Shown in pieces: positions 11,592 to 22,679 of a stretch of 64,000 bases of DNA. The notes under the pieces are model-generated. The model had not been told where the DNA came from, ran no database searches, and worked only from the letters and a program-made list of their open reading frames with translations. The position numbers and the translations under genes were made by a program. The stretch's first letter is position 1; each line of letters starts with the position of its first letter. Origin of the DNA: Silene conica (taxonomy: Eukaryota > Streptophyta > Magnoliopsida > Caryophyllales > Caryophyllaceae); the NCBI GenBank assembly GCA_029255685.2, contig CM055319.2:33567068-33631067 (forward strand), given 5' to 3'.

Positions 11592-11925
11592 GGTCGGTCG
11601 ACCCATTATTGTGGTCGGTCGACCAATACCCGCGTAGGGTTTCTGTTTTTCGGCAGTTTCTCTTTTGCGTTTTCAGAAACTCGGTTTCTTGTTTTGTGGT
11701 CGGTCGACCATTCTGCTGTTACAAAAAAAAAAAAAAAAAAAAAAAAATTCGTCAGGAGGTCGGTCGACCTGTTTATTGGGTCGGTAGACCTCTCTGCAGT
11801 TACAGGAATTTTTTTTTCTGCCAGGAGGTCGGTCGACCTGTTTAATGGGTCGGTGGACCTCTTTGCTGATACAGGAATTTTTTTTTTCAGTAGGTCTGTC
11901 GACCCCATGTTGAGGTCGGTCGACC
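11592..11925. repeat. GGTCGGTCGACC palindrome array, copy 1
   Basis: Nine copies of GGTCGGTCGACC or one-base variants (GGTCGGTAGACC, GGTCGGTGGACC, GGTCTGTCGACC) within 334 bp, starting about 80 bp after the PBS. Each contains the perfect palindrome GGTCGACC or a near version. Poly(A) and poly(T) tracts interrupt the array. Copy 1 lacks one unit that copies 2 and 3 have. Short ORFs on both strands here are by-products of the repeat. Confidence 0.88.
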
Positions 11926-13276
11926 ACTTCCCTGTAACAGTCGTGTTTTATTTTTTCCGAAAATAACTTGTTTTATTTTCCCTTGGCCAAAAGTAATATG
12001 CTGTATACGGAAATAGTATATTATTTTTGTGAAACGGTTTACTCTCGCATGATACATATTATTTTAAAACGGTTTAAGATAATGGATTATTAACTTGTTA
12101 AAATTAAAGTGGTTAAAACGGTATAATCACATAATTTTAATCCCGTAAAGGTGGTTTTGTAAAATTTGTTAAATCATAATAATAGTATTATGTCATGAAT
12201 GAATTTTAATTTTAGTTGATGCATTTTATTTATCGTCTTGTTGAATGCTTTTTGAATGCTTTTTATAACGTATTTAATTTTGCAAGAGGTTGTAACTTAG
12301 TGTGGCCTTAGAAGATTGTGTCACCGTAATGATGGGACACAGTCTTGCTTGTAATTTTGAGATCTTGAATCTCCGTTTTGGGTTTTTGCCATGTAATTAA
12401 TTTTGTATTTAAATTAGAATGTAAATAGGATTATATTTGTAATTTAAATTAGTAATTTTGTGAAGACCAAAGACGGAGACCGGATGCTCACTCCCGCTGC
12501 AAGGACCAAGATGGAACATCAAGACAAGCTTCTAGGGTCCAACGGTGGATTCCAAAGTTGTTTTTATGTTTATTTTGGTAGGATAGGCCACACTAGGACT
12601 TTTATTTACGTTTATTGCATTTATTTTTATGCTTTCATCGATAATAGCTTACATCATATTCCGCCTAAAACCAAACCACCTATAACATGCCTGAAAAGTG
12701 ACTCATGTAGAGGTTACGCGTTAGTTTTCTGTGACAATACAGATGTCACGTGTCAATTGCAAAGCCATCACTTTATTTCATTCATTCACGCATATGCTAG
12801 ATATTAGTTCACTTAAAATGGATAAATAAAAGTTGATGGAGTCTTCCTCGTATAACCAAAAATTGAGAATAGTCTTTATAAATCAGACTCCCATGAATCC
12901 CTTCTTCGTTGGTAGGCATAATATGACCCCTTCTACGTCGGGTAAGTGGGAACAGATGATTTATTTTATCTCAACATCATGGTCACTCGATACTAACTAG
13001 CGACTGAGATGGACTAATAGATAGGATTTACGGAAATCTATCGACCAAGAGTTCCAACGGTGGAATTAGCCAAGTTGTTGGCTTATCAATATACGAAAAT
13101 TGAGTCTTGGGATCGTTTATATAATTCTTGAGGGAGATCAATTATATAAATGCATGAGTCTACGAGTTTAAATACATTTTAATATAGACTTAAATCACAA
13201 CAATGAGTTGCTTATATGGTTTTGTTTTATCTTCTTTTCAGTGTAGAACACGATCTTTTAAACTGCTGTATAACTA
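11926..13276 (+). other. Angela leader, copy 1
   Basis: Untranslated leader between the palindrome array and gag, AT-rich, with no domain-bearing ORF. A pyrimidine tract ending in CAG (TTATCTTCTTTTCAG, ends 13242) lies 34 bp before the gag ATG, and GGGTAAGT occurs at 12945-12952. These could be a 3' and a 5' splice site, but this is not proven. The same sequence recurs in copies 2 and 3. Confidence 0.6.
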
Positions 13277-16200
13277 ATGGCTGGTGAAGACCCAATGCCA
13301 AGTGCCAAGCTAGCACGTGAATCCTGGCTAAAAGCCGTCATGGACTCCATGAATCAGTCTACTAGACTGAGGAATGATGGGTCAAACTTCTCTGACTGGG
13401 AGGCAGCACTACGGAATGCTGCCATTGCTGACGGAAAGCTTAAGTACTTAACTGAGCCCATTCTGGCACACCCAGGAACTGGAGCTAGAGCTAACGAAGT
13501 TCGCGCTCATAGCGACTTCGTCATGGAAGCGGGTGCGATAAAGAACGTATTCATCTATGCAATGGAATCAAATTAGCAAAGACGCTTCATAACCCATGGT
13601 GCAAACAAGATTTTCACCACGCTCACTAACGAATTCTCAAAAGCTCCGAGAATCGTTTCTTATGAGCATACCTGTCGCTTCTTTGAGGCGAAACTTCAGA
13701 AGGGCCAAGCGGTTAGCCCACATATTCTTCACATGATTGAGAATATCGAAAAACTGGAGGCCCTAAACTGCAAGATCAGTGAGAACATAATCGTTGATCG
13801 AATGCTTCATTCGCTTCATGATGGGTTCGCCCTCTTCAGGGCCAACTATTACATGAACGACATGAAGAAGACTCCTCATGAGCTCCACTCCCTTCTCGTA
13901 CAGACCGAGAAGGATCTGAAATTAAGTGTGAGCGTGAAGCAGGATGTTCTCATGATCTGCAGTAAGGGTAAGGGTAAGGGTAAGGGAAAAGCTAAAGCTC
14001 AGTGCGACCTAACAGTAGGCAAGCCCAAGTTTAAGAAGTCAGGATTTACTAAGAGTGAGCCAGGTGAGTCGAGCAACTCACAGGGCAAAACAAAGAGCAA
14101 GGATACTAGCATGGAATGTCACCATTGCCACAAGACTGGGCATTGGAGGCGCTCATGCCCCGTGTATCGTGAGGACATTAAAGCAGGTCGTGTTACTCCT
14201 ATTGGTATGTCTTCTTCTTCTTCTTCTTTTATTCACACGATTGAGATTAACCATGCAAGTTACGGAACTTGGGTACTAGATACTGGTTGTGGTTCTCATC
14301 TATGTAATCATGTGCAGGGCCTCCGAAACCAAGAACCCCTCATCAAGGGTGAGGTTGACCTGCGTGTCGGGAATGGAGCACGTGTTGCTGCAGTCTCGAG
14401 GGGAACATACGTGATCCAGCTTCCAAGTGGATTCGAGTTATCTTTATATAACTGTTATTATGTTCCTTGTTTATCCAAAAACATTATTTCAGTTTCTGCA
14501 CTTGACAAACTTGGTTTTTCATTTGTAATAGAAAATAACAGTTGTATTTTCTCATTACACAATATGATTTATGGCAAGGCAGTTTCCATGAATGAAATTT
14601 ATGTTTTAGATCAAACCACCGAAATATTACATGTGAATAACAAGAGATTAAAGGTAGGTGACAAAGATCAAACTTATCTATGGAATTGTCGTATGGGACA
14701 CATAAATGAGAAACGCGTAAAACAGCTCATACAGAATGGAGCTATCTCGGCCTTTGATTTCGAATCATATGGCACGTGTGAATCATGTCTCATCGGTAAG
14801 ATGACTCGTATTTCCTTCAAAGGTGTTGGAATGCGCGCTGCCGACCTATTAGGACTCATACATACGGACGTATGTGGCCCTATGTCGATCAACGCACGAG
14901 AAGGCTATAGGTATTTCATCCCTTTCACGGATGATTTAAGTAGATATGGCTATGTCTACTTAATGAAGCATAAAAGTGAATCCTTTGACAAGTTCAAAGA
15001 ATACCAGAATCGGGTACAGAACCAGCTGGGAAGAAAGATTAAAGCACTACGTTCTAATCGTGGTGGTGAGTATCTTTCACACGAGTTTGATCAACACCTT
15101 AAAGAATGTGGCATCGTGCTACAGTTGACTCCACCTGGAACACCACAATTAAATGGTGTGTCCGAACGGAGAAATCGAACTCTACTCGATATGGTTCGAT
15201 CCATGATGAGTCACACCGTTGTGCCTGTTTCTTTGTAGGGCTATGCTCTTTTGTCGGCCGCTCTAATACTTAACCGAAATCCGTCTAAAGCTGTTGACAA
15301 GACTCCATACGAATTATGGAAGGGAACGGTCCCTAACTTGTCCTTTATTCGGGTTTGGGGCTGCGAGGCTTATGTCAAGTGGAGACACGAGGATAAGCTC
15401 GGCCCGCGATCGGTCAAGACATACTTTATAGGCTATCCAAAGGGAACTTTTGGTCATTACTTCTACTCGCCAACCGAACATCGTGTTTTTGTTGCGGCTA
15501 GTGCGACGTTCTTGGAGAAATAATTTCTCGAGAACAAGTCGAGTAATAGAACCTTCGATTTATCGGAGGTTCAAGAACCAACTACGGAGCAACCATTGGA
15601 AGAAATAGTTCCTTCAACCGAGGCTGCAGTAGATATTCTTGAGGAACCTAGGAGGTCGGGAAGAGTCTCTATTCCTCCAGACAGATACATTGGTATGGTC
15701 GAGGAACATGATATAGATGACGTCTTACTCCTAGAGCGTAATGAACCCACAACCTATAAAGGTGCCATGACTAGTTCTGACTCAAAGCTATGGCAAGAAG
15801 CCATGCAATCCGAGATGGACTCCATGTATGAGAACAACGTGTGGGATCTTGTGGACCTACCTGCAAAGGTACGTCCCCTTCAATGCAAATGGCTTTACAA
15901 AATAAAGCATGCCGTGGAAGGAAAACAAGATATCCACAAGGCAAGACTAGTTGCTAAAGGTTTCATCCAAGTGTCAGGCTTGCACTACGATGAGATCTTT
16001 GCACCCGTAGTCATGCTACGTTCCATTCGGATTATCTTAGCGATTGCCGCATTTCATGACTATGAAATATGGCAGATGGACGTTAAAACCGCCTTCTTAA
16101 ATGGTTATTTGGAGGAAGAGTTGTACATGGTACAACCCGAGGGTTTTATTGATCCAGAAAATCCTAAGAAGGTTTGCAAGCTTAAGCGTTCCATCTATGG

Positions 16201-16955
16201 ACTTAAGCAAGCATCACGGAGTTGAAATCATCGCTTCGACCAGGTGATAAAAGAGAATTGGTTCATTCGATCAGTCGAGGAACCATGTCTCTATATCAAG
16301 TCGAGTGGGAGCAAGATCGTCTTCCTAGTACTGTATGTCGATGACATACTCTTGATTGGGAACGATATACCTCTCTTATCTTCGGTTAAAGCATGGTTGA
16401 AAAACCATTTCCAGATGAAAGATCTGGGAGAGGCACAAAGAATTTTGGGCATCCGTATCTACAAGGATAGATCACGACGGATGTTGTCTCTCAGTCAGGA
16501 GTCTTACATAGATAAGATTCTAGAGAGATTCAGCATGACGAACTCCAAGAAAGGGTTCCTTCCTATGACTACTGGGCTTCACTTGAGCAAAACTCAAGAA
16601 GCTAAGACATTGGAAGAGAAAGAGCGCATGAGTCGGATTCCTTATGCTTCGACAATAGGATCGATCATGTATGCCATGATATGCACACGTCCAGACGTTG
16701 CATATGCATTGAGTATGACAAGTCGATTCCAAGCTCATCCAGGTGAACAACACTGGATGGCCGTGAAAAACATTCTTAAGTACCTACGGAGGACTAAAGA
16801 TTGGGGATTGACTTATGGAGGCGACTCGACGCTCTACGCGACGGGTTACGCAGATACTAGCTTCCAAACGGATCGAGATGACTCGAAATCTCAGTCTGGA
16901 TTCGTTTTTACTCTTAATGGCGCTGCTGTCAGCTGGAAAAGTTCTAAACAAAGTG
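13277..16955 (+). pseudogene. Angela-like Copia gag-pol, copy 1
   Basis: One continuous frame broken by four stops: TAG 13574, TAG 15236, TAA 15521 and TGA 16223. Domains in order: gag core; a Lys/Gly-rich linker; a CCHC knuckle (CHHCHKTGHWRRSC, near 14117); protease DTG (near 14280); integrase zinc finger and core; RT with YVDD (near 16338); and the start of RNase H. The first HHCC histidine is Asn (14684-14686) and the second DDE aspartate is Asn (15056-15058). The frame is cut at 16955 by a SIRE solo LTR. The motif set (IHTDVCGPMS, SERRNRTLLDMVRSMM) is typical of the Angela/BARE lineage. The first two stops are shared with copy 2; the last two are private. Confidence 0.92.
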
Positions 16956-17226
16956 TGAAGAGTCTATTGATATAATATACTCAAGAAGGGGGGGGGGGTT
17001 GAATTGAGTATGCCTTCTTTTTCAAATCTTCTTCGATGTGTGTGTAGTTGTATGATGATTGTTGAGTAGAGCAATAATAAAGTAGAGGCACGATATTTTT
17101 GAAGTGGTTCAGTCTCACACTCTGAGACCTACGTCCACTATTCTCGATTAATAAAATTAGTACCAACTCTGGATTACAATTTTATCAACCCTACTCGTGC
17201 GACTTTGATGTTAGTCACAACTCAAT

Positions 17227-17301
17227 CTAGATACCGTTAAATATCTAGCTACGACAAATACCGTTAAATATTTGTCTTACAACGAGTACCGCTAAATACT
17301 C
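17227..17301 (-). repeat. Three stem-loops with constant loop, SIRE solo LTR
   Basis: Three consecutive inverted repeats: CTAGATA/TATCTAG, GACAAATA/TATTTGTC and GAGTA/TACTC. Each encloses CCGTTAAA or CCGCTAAA. The homologous LTR at 48720-48793 keeps the loops but has a different middle stem (GTCAAGCA/TACTTGAC). On the LTR's sense strand they lie downstream of the candidate TATA box, so they should be in the transcript. Confidence 0.85.
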
Positions 17302-17509
17302 AATCTATCTTACGTGAATAAGATAAAGTCTTCAATGTTTTCTTGGTGTCACAATCTTGAATGAATAAGATCAATGCTTGAGCACTTGAATCTTGAATCG
17401 GATTTGACAATGATAAGCTCGAATATTGAAGTATATGACCGACGGCTTTCTCTTGATTTGCGTGTATGTGTGTTGTGTATTTCGTGTATCTTAATGTCTC
17501 ATAGGTAGT

Positions 17510-17521
17510 CTATTTATATAG
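17510..17521 (-). promoter_or_regulatory. Candidate TATA box, SIRE solo LTR
   Basis: The minus strand reads CTATATAAATAG. An equivalent TATA-rich motif is at 49010-49020 in the full SIRE LTR, and this one is duplicated at 28267-28278. It defines the likely start of R on the minus strand. Confidence 0.5.
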
Positions 17522-18447
17522 AATATGTATCTAGGTATTTCAAACCCTAGATGATTTAGGAATATTACTTAAAACTAGAATACTAGTCTTTTAGTAATAC
17601 TACCTTAAATCTAATCTTAATATATTTAGGAAAGATTTAATAATATACTTTATGTATTATATAAGGAATTTATTTCCTAATTCATATTTAGGAAAGATCT
17701 TTATATAATAAACAACTAGTATCCTTATTAAATCAACTTCCTAAACCATGTCAAAGATAATAAAATATATTACCATAATATAATCTTAGTTTGTTTAGGA
17801 CATTAAATAAATACATAATATTTACTTAATTTAATCCCATACGAATTATGGAATCGTGACATGATACACGTTTCCAAAGTCGTACCAAACTAATATATCC
17901 GATTATATTATTTGACAAATAAGATCATATAAAAATCCTTAGTTTATTTTAGTAATAAATAATTATCTCATAAGACAATTATTTATTCCTTATTTAACTT
18001 AAAGATATTTTATATAATCCTATTAAGATTAACAATTCTATTTATTAAAATAGAATACCAATTAAACACTAATTCTACACGACACTAATATAGAAACAAT
18101 TGTTTCAACTCAAACACATATATATTCCGATCATTTCTTCATGATATAGAGTTATAGCTACGGGCTATAACTAGGATCAGTCTTGTACTAAAGCTATAGT
18201 TGATGAATATAACTTTAGTTTATTATGCGCGCTTGTGATCTTCTATCAATCTTCGACTTAGTCAATTTAGTGACTAATATGCTTGAATCTTTTATACTTG
18301 ATTGAGTAGATCTTGTTACTAAGATTCTGTACACTTAGCACACGATTATACATACGAGTATATAATATATAAATAGCTAGACTTGTCATTATCAAAACAT
18401 AAACATATATACTATATATATATTTGAATACATGGTTCAACAAAGTG

Positions 18448-18608
18448 TTATAGCAGATTCTACAACTGAGTCCGCGTAAAAGAAGATATTCATTGATAAG
18501 ATCGCTACGGATGACAACATAGCTGATCCTCTCACTAAAGCATTACCACGTGATAAGCGTGAAGGGCACATTCATTCCATGGGAATTAGATGTGTTCCTA
18601 AGTTGTAG
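18448..18608 (+). pseudogene. Angela RNase H remnant, copy 1
   Basis: Resumes the same frame after the solo LTR: a short STTES-like segment, a TAA (18477-18479), then the family's C-terminal segment with DDNIADPLTKALP and a terminal TAG at 18606. Compared with usual Copia RNase H, a middle segment of some 60-70 residues containing catalytic positions is missing. The deletion is identical in copy 2. Confidence 0.82.
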
Positions 18609-19470
18609 TACTCTTTTATGAATTCATGTAATAATTCATTTTCTCGTGTACTCTATTCAACCTCATTGTTATGATATATAATGTTTTGTTTTTCATGTGG
18701 AATTGTACACCAATTTTGAACACCACAAAGTGAACTGAATAACATTACATCGTTTTAGTCCTTGATTACCCACTTGAGCTGATAACTCAGGTAATCATTT
18801 TGTGACGTTGGTTGATGGTGGGTTCAACGAGCCATAAGTCACACGGCTGACTGACCAATCACAAAGGCGAGTTATACGGATATCTCGTAGGACACCCCGT
18901 GACAATGTTATGGAGTCCTAAATGTTTTATAACATTGGGTGCCAGGTCGTGGATAGGACCTCCATAGTGTTCCTTAGAGTCGAGTCTTTTGACTTTCAAC
19001 TGTCTCTTGAGATTAAGGCAGATTTTGGGTAACTTTGGTTTCTTTCCCACGGTCATCGTAACAGGGGCCAAGAGGATTTTTTCTGGGTTATTTCATGCTG
19101 CGCGATATCGGCAGGATTCGAGTTGAGGGAAATATCCAAACCCTTATCAGGATTTGATCATTTCTCAGGGCCACTCGAGGAGTAGTAACTGAAATGCATG
19201 GCCATGCTCGAATACAGATTCGTTTTATTAGTTAAGTTACTCTCTAGTCGGGGAAACCACTCTTGATACAGATCGCTTGTGAGATACGACCTTTGCGAAT
19301 GCGGATTTGCAAATTGTCTTACATTGAGTGGGAGAAATTTTAAAAGGATATGAGAATCGGTTATCGCACCTACACTTGTACGGACAAGTGGGAGTTTGTT
19401 GGAGCTTGTGTCCTCCACATGTAGTGTGATAACGTCATTGCACATACCCTTCTACGGACAAGTGAGAGAT
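18609..19470 (+). other. Angela 3' noncoding region and PPT, copy 1
   Basis: 862 bp between the pol stop and LTR2. No ORF with homology. It contains three purine-rich, PPT-like words: GAGTGGGAGAAA (about 19332), AAGTGGGAG (about 19385), and AAGTGAGAGAT immediately before LTR2 (19460-19470), which is the functional-position PPT. Minus-strand ORFs here (18859-19071, 19158-19445) have no recognisable product. Confidence 0.75.
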
Positions 19471-22232
19471 TGTTCGTATTCTTTATGAAGATTTCCATTA
19501 ATTGCTAAAAAGGTAACTAGGTGTTTCTCTTTTAATTATGTTTATGCCAATTGATGTAATTAATATGATTTAATGATTGTTTGTACGATTAGTACATGTT
19601 TGATTATTTATTGTCATGGATTAATTATGTCTCATATATTTATGTATGTTTTATTATCGTAATTGTGGATTATAATGTGTTGATAAGTCATTATGGCTGC
19701 CGTGTGCACAACTAGGGTTCGCGAGGGAAACCCTAGATGGCGGCATGGCTAACGGCCAAGAGTGTTGCTCAAGGTTATAGTTGAAGTATGTGTAACCTTG
19801 AAAATATGATTCAAGGTTATTGCTGAAACTAGTACAATCTTGAGTACGACTCAAAGTTATAGCTAAAGTTAATATAACCTTGGGTTGCGAGCTAAAGTTT
19901 TAGCTGAAGTTAATATAACTTTGGGTTGCGAGCTAAACTTATAGCTTAAGTTCATATAACTTTGGGTTGCGAGTTAAAGTTATAGCTGAAGTTAATATAA
20001 CTTTGAACTACGAGTTAAAGTTATAGTTGAGACTAACGTAAACCTGAGGTATGACTCAAGGTTACGGTTAGTGCTAGTATAACTTTAGGTTCATGTCAAG
20101 GTTTAGCTAAGGCTACTATAACCTCAAGCCATATATGGAAGTTATAGTTGAGGTTAGTATAACCTCACATCCATTACTTATGTTATAGTTAAGGTAACTA
20201 TAACTTTGGTTGTTTATACTTGGTTCACATGTTAAGGTTCCTATAACCTTGGTTTATCATAATTCTTTCACATGTTGAGTTGTGTTAAGTGATTGTATTA
20301 TATTGTGTTGCATATATCGTTGGATACTTCTGTATATTTGACATTAAGACAGTCTGTTATGATGTTCTACTGGTTTGAGTCGTGATGTTATTCACGCATG
20401 TTTGTACAGTCAGTTATACTGTGCATTGTTGTTTGCTAGTTTGAATAGATGACGGTAGTATCAGTTATATACTATCGGAATGAACTAACGCTACCCATTG
20501 ACGTGGGATTTATTTTGGTCTATGTTCGGGGGTGGCCAGATTCGTCAGTTATACCGTCTGGGTCCCGAGTGTCGTTCGGTGTACAGTTATTGCATCGAGA
20601 GGTCTGGCCAGGTCTTAGGCACATAGGCAGTAGTGATACGCTATACATAGTATCGTGGGGGTAGTGGTTATACGCTCCACACCGATGGAGGCAGTGGTTA
20701 TACGCTTCGTCAGCTAGAGGCAGTGGTTATATGCTCTGGCAAGTTAGAGGCAGTGGTTATACGCTCTAACGGGCGTTCGCTCTATTCGCTATCCTTTGAT
20801 GATAGCTTTGTGCCTTCAGTTGCGATGGATTGCGTGTCACCATATCAGCTATGTTTTATTGCTAGCATTGTGCCTTACGTTACTATGAGTCGTGAGTTAC
20901 TTGAGTTATAAGTGTTCATGGTCTAGTGTTCGCATATGGTCTAGGTTTGTTGGTTTCATCTGTCTGGTGTAGAGAATATCATGGTTAGCTAAGTTTGCTT
21001 TCATGTCATGTTGTGTTGCATCCTCACATGATCGTCGTAATATGTCTTCAAATGAAGGTAAGTTTGATTGACTTTCATGAGTGTAGATGATCTCGCATGT
21101 TTACTGGTTTTACATTTCAATTGTTATTGATTGTTGGTTACATTTAATTGTTGTAAACATGACTGGGAGAGCATCTAGTTACTCCCGACTGATTGTCGAC
21201 CCCCTTCTCAGGTTGTTCATGTTGGGGCTGGTGTCCTTGACTATTAAGTACAATGACTTATTAAATCTCTTTAAGGATCACAAGGGCATACTTCAGTATT
21301 ATTATCAGTTGATCCACGTCGTTTATCAATAACGGTTGGCTTGCTAGATAAGTTTGACGTTATTGTCATACGGATGGCGGTGATCAACTGGTCCCTATAC
21401 GTCACACCTATAGGACACGTTTGAGAGATGTGAAGGTATGCAAATACAGTCACATTTATGCCGAATACGACTAAACAGTTAGTCAGAGGTATTGACTATT
21501 AAATTAGTCAATAAGATGTTGAGATTATTATTTAATACGGATTAAATAATTTTAGCTAACACGGATTACATGATTAATTCGTAAATTAAATATAAACGGT
21601 TATATTTAATTAAATATTGTATTCGCGTATTAATATAAACAGTTATATTAATTTGGGTAATTATACAATATCGTAATTTTATCAGACCATTATTAATACA
21701 TCGACTGCATTAATATCTGATAACACGTGTACGATTTATAAATAAAACCCGCGAATAATATTTAGCTAATCGGGTCGAATCACGCAAAGGTATAAGGTAA
21801 GAGTGGGAAAAGCCCACTCTCACCTCAACCCGTTCGGCCGACCCAATCACTACATAAGGAGAGTCCTTCTCCTTTTGTCATGTTACTGCTTCTTTGATTG
21901 TTTTACTGATAAAACACATCTCAAGGAAATTAGGGTTTTGAGAACTGCCTTTTCCCAAAACCCAGATCTCACATCTAAAACCTCACAAAACTCTCCCCAT
22001 ATTGCAAGGCAATTGAAGAGCCTTTCTAGCACACGCGGCATCATCTTAAACAAAGTCTTGGGTGCAAGTTATAGGAGGGAATTTACTTTAATTCCTGTTC
22101 TTAGGCCTATTCAAGCAAGGACCCAAGGTTGTTTCTTTTTCATGTTTTTATTAAATTATGACAATAATCTCAATTGTAAAATTCGTTATAATCCTTCACG
22201 TTTTAGGGCGAATACATGCTTTATTCCCCACA
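19471..22232 (+). mobile_element. Angela-like Copia LTR 2
   Basis: 2762 bp. It serves both as 3' LTR of copy 1 and 5' LTR of copy 2. There is no target-site duplication or foreign DNA at either boundary: a PPT is directly on the left and a PBS directly on the right. It holds the hairpin array at 19769-20271 and a TATA candidate at 21735-21744. Confidence 0.93.
19769..20271. repeat. Hairpin array in Angela LTR2
   Basis: Same twelve-unit array as at 9035-9537, with essentially identical sequence. It confirms that the array is an LTR component. Confidence 0.8.
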
Positions 22233-22234
22233 AG

Positions 22235-22246
22235 TGGTATCAGAGC
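22235..22246 (+). other. Primer-binding site, Angela copy 2
   Basis: TGGTATCAGAGC two bases after LTR2, initiator tRNA-Met type. Confidence 0.93.
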
Positions 22247-22325
22247 CAAGGCCACGAGATTTTACTTTTGTGTTTTTCATAAGTTTTGGTTAAATATTTT
22301 GAAAATCGATTTCTGCCGGCGTGTG

Positions 22326-22679
22326 GGTCGGTCGACCCATTATTGTGGTCGGTCGACCAATACCCGCGTAGGGTTTCTGTTTTTCGGCAGTTTCTCTTTT
22401 GCGTTTTCAGAAACTCGGTTTCTTGTTTTGTGGTCGGTCGACCTGGTTAATAGGTCGGTCGACCATTCTGCTGTTACAAAAAAAAAAAAAAAAAAAAAAA
22501 ATTCTTCAGGAGGTCGGTCGACCTGTTTATTGGGTCGGTAGACCTCTCTGCAGTTACAGGAATTTTTTTTTCTGCCAGGAGGTCGGTCGACCTGTTTAAT
22601 GGGTCGGTGGACCTCTTTGCTGATACAGGAATTTTTTTTTTCAGTAGGTCTGTCGACCCCATGTTGAGGTCGGTCGACC
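22326..22679. repeat. GGTCGGTCGACC palindrome array, copy 2
   Basis: Ten units, one more than copy 1 (the extra unit lies around 22440-22465). Spacing and variants are otherwise the same. It is followed by 1.35 kb of leader (22680-24030) that matches the copy 1 leader. Confidence 0.88.

Larger units (their letters stand above)
16956..18442 (-). mobile_element. SIRE-type solo LTR in Angela copy 1
   Basis: A 1487-bp LTR (TGAAGAGTC to GGTTCAACA) flanked by 5-bp direct repeats AAGTG (16951-16955 and 18443-18447), with no internal region, so it is a solo LTR. It is homologous to the full SIRE LTR at 48444-49966 and lies in the same orientation (minus). It interrupts the RNase H domain. The identical insertion exists in copy 2 (27710-29199), so it predates the tandem duplication. 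A G-run near 16987 differs in length between copies. Confidence 0.92.
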
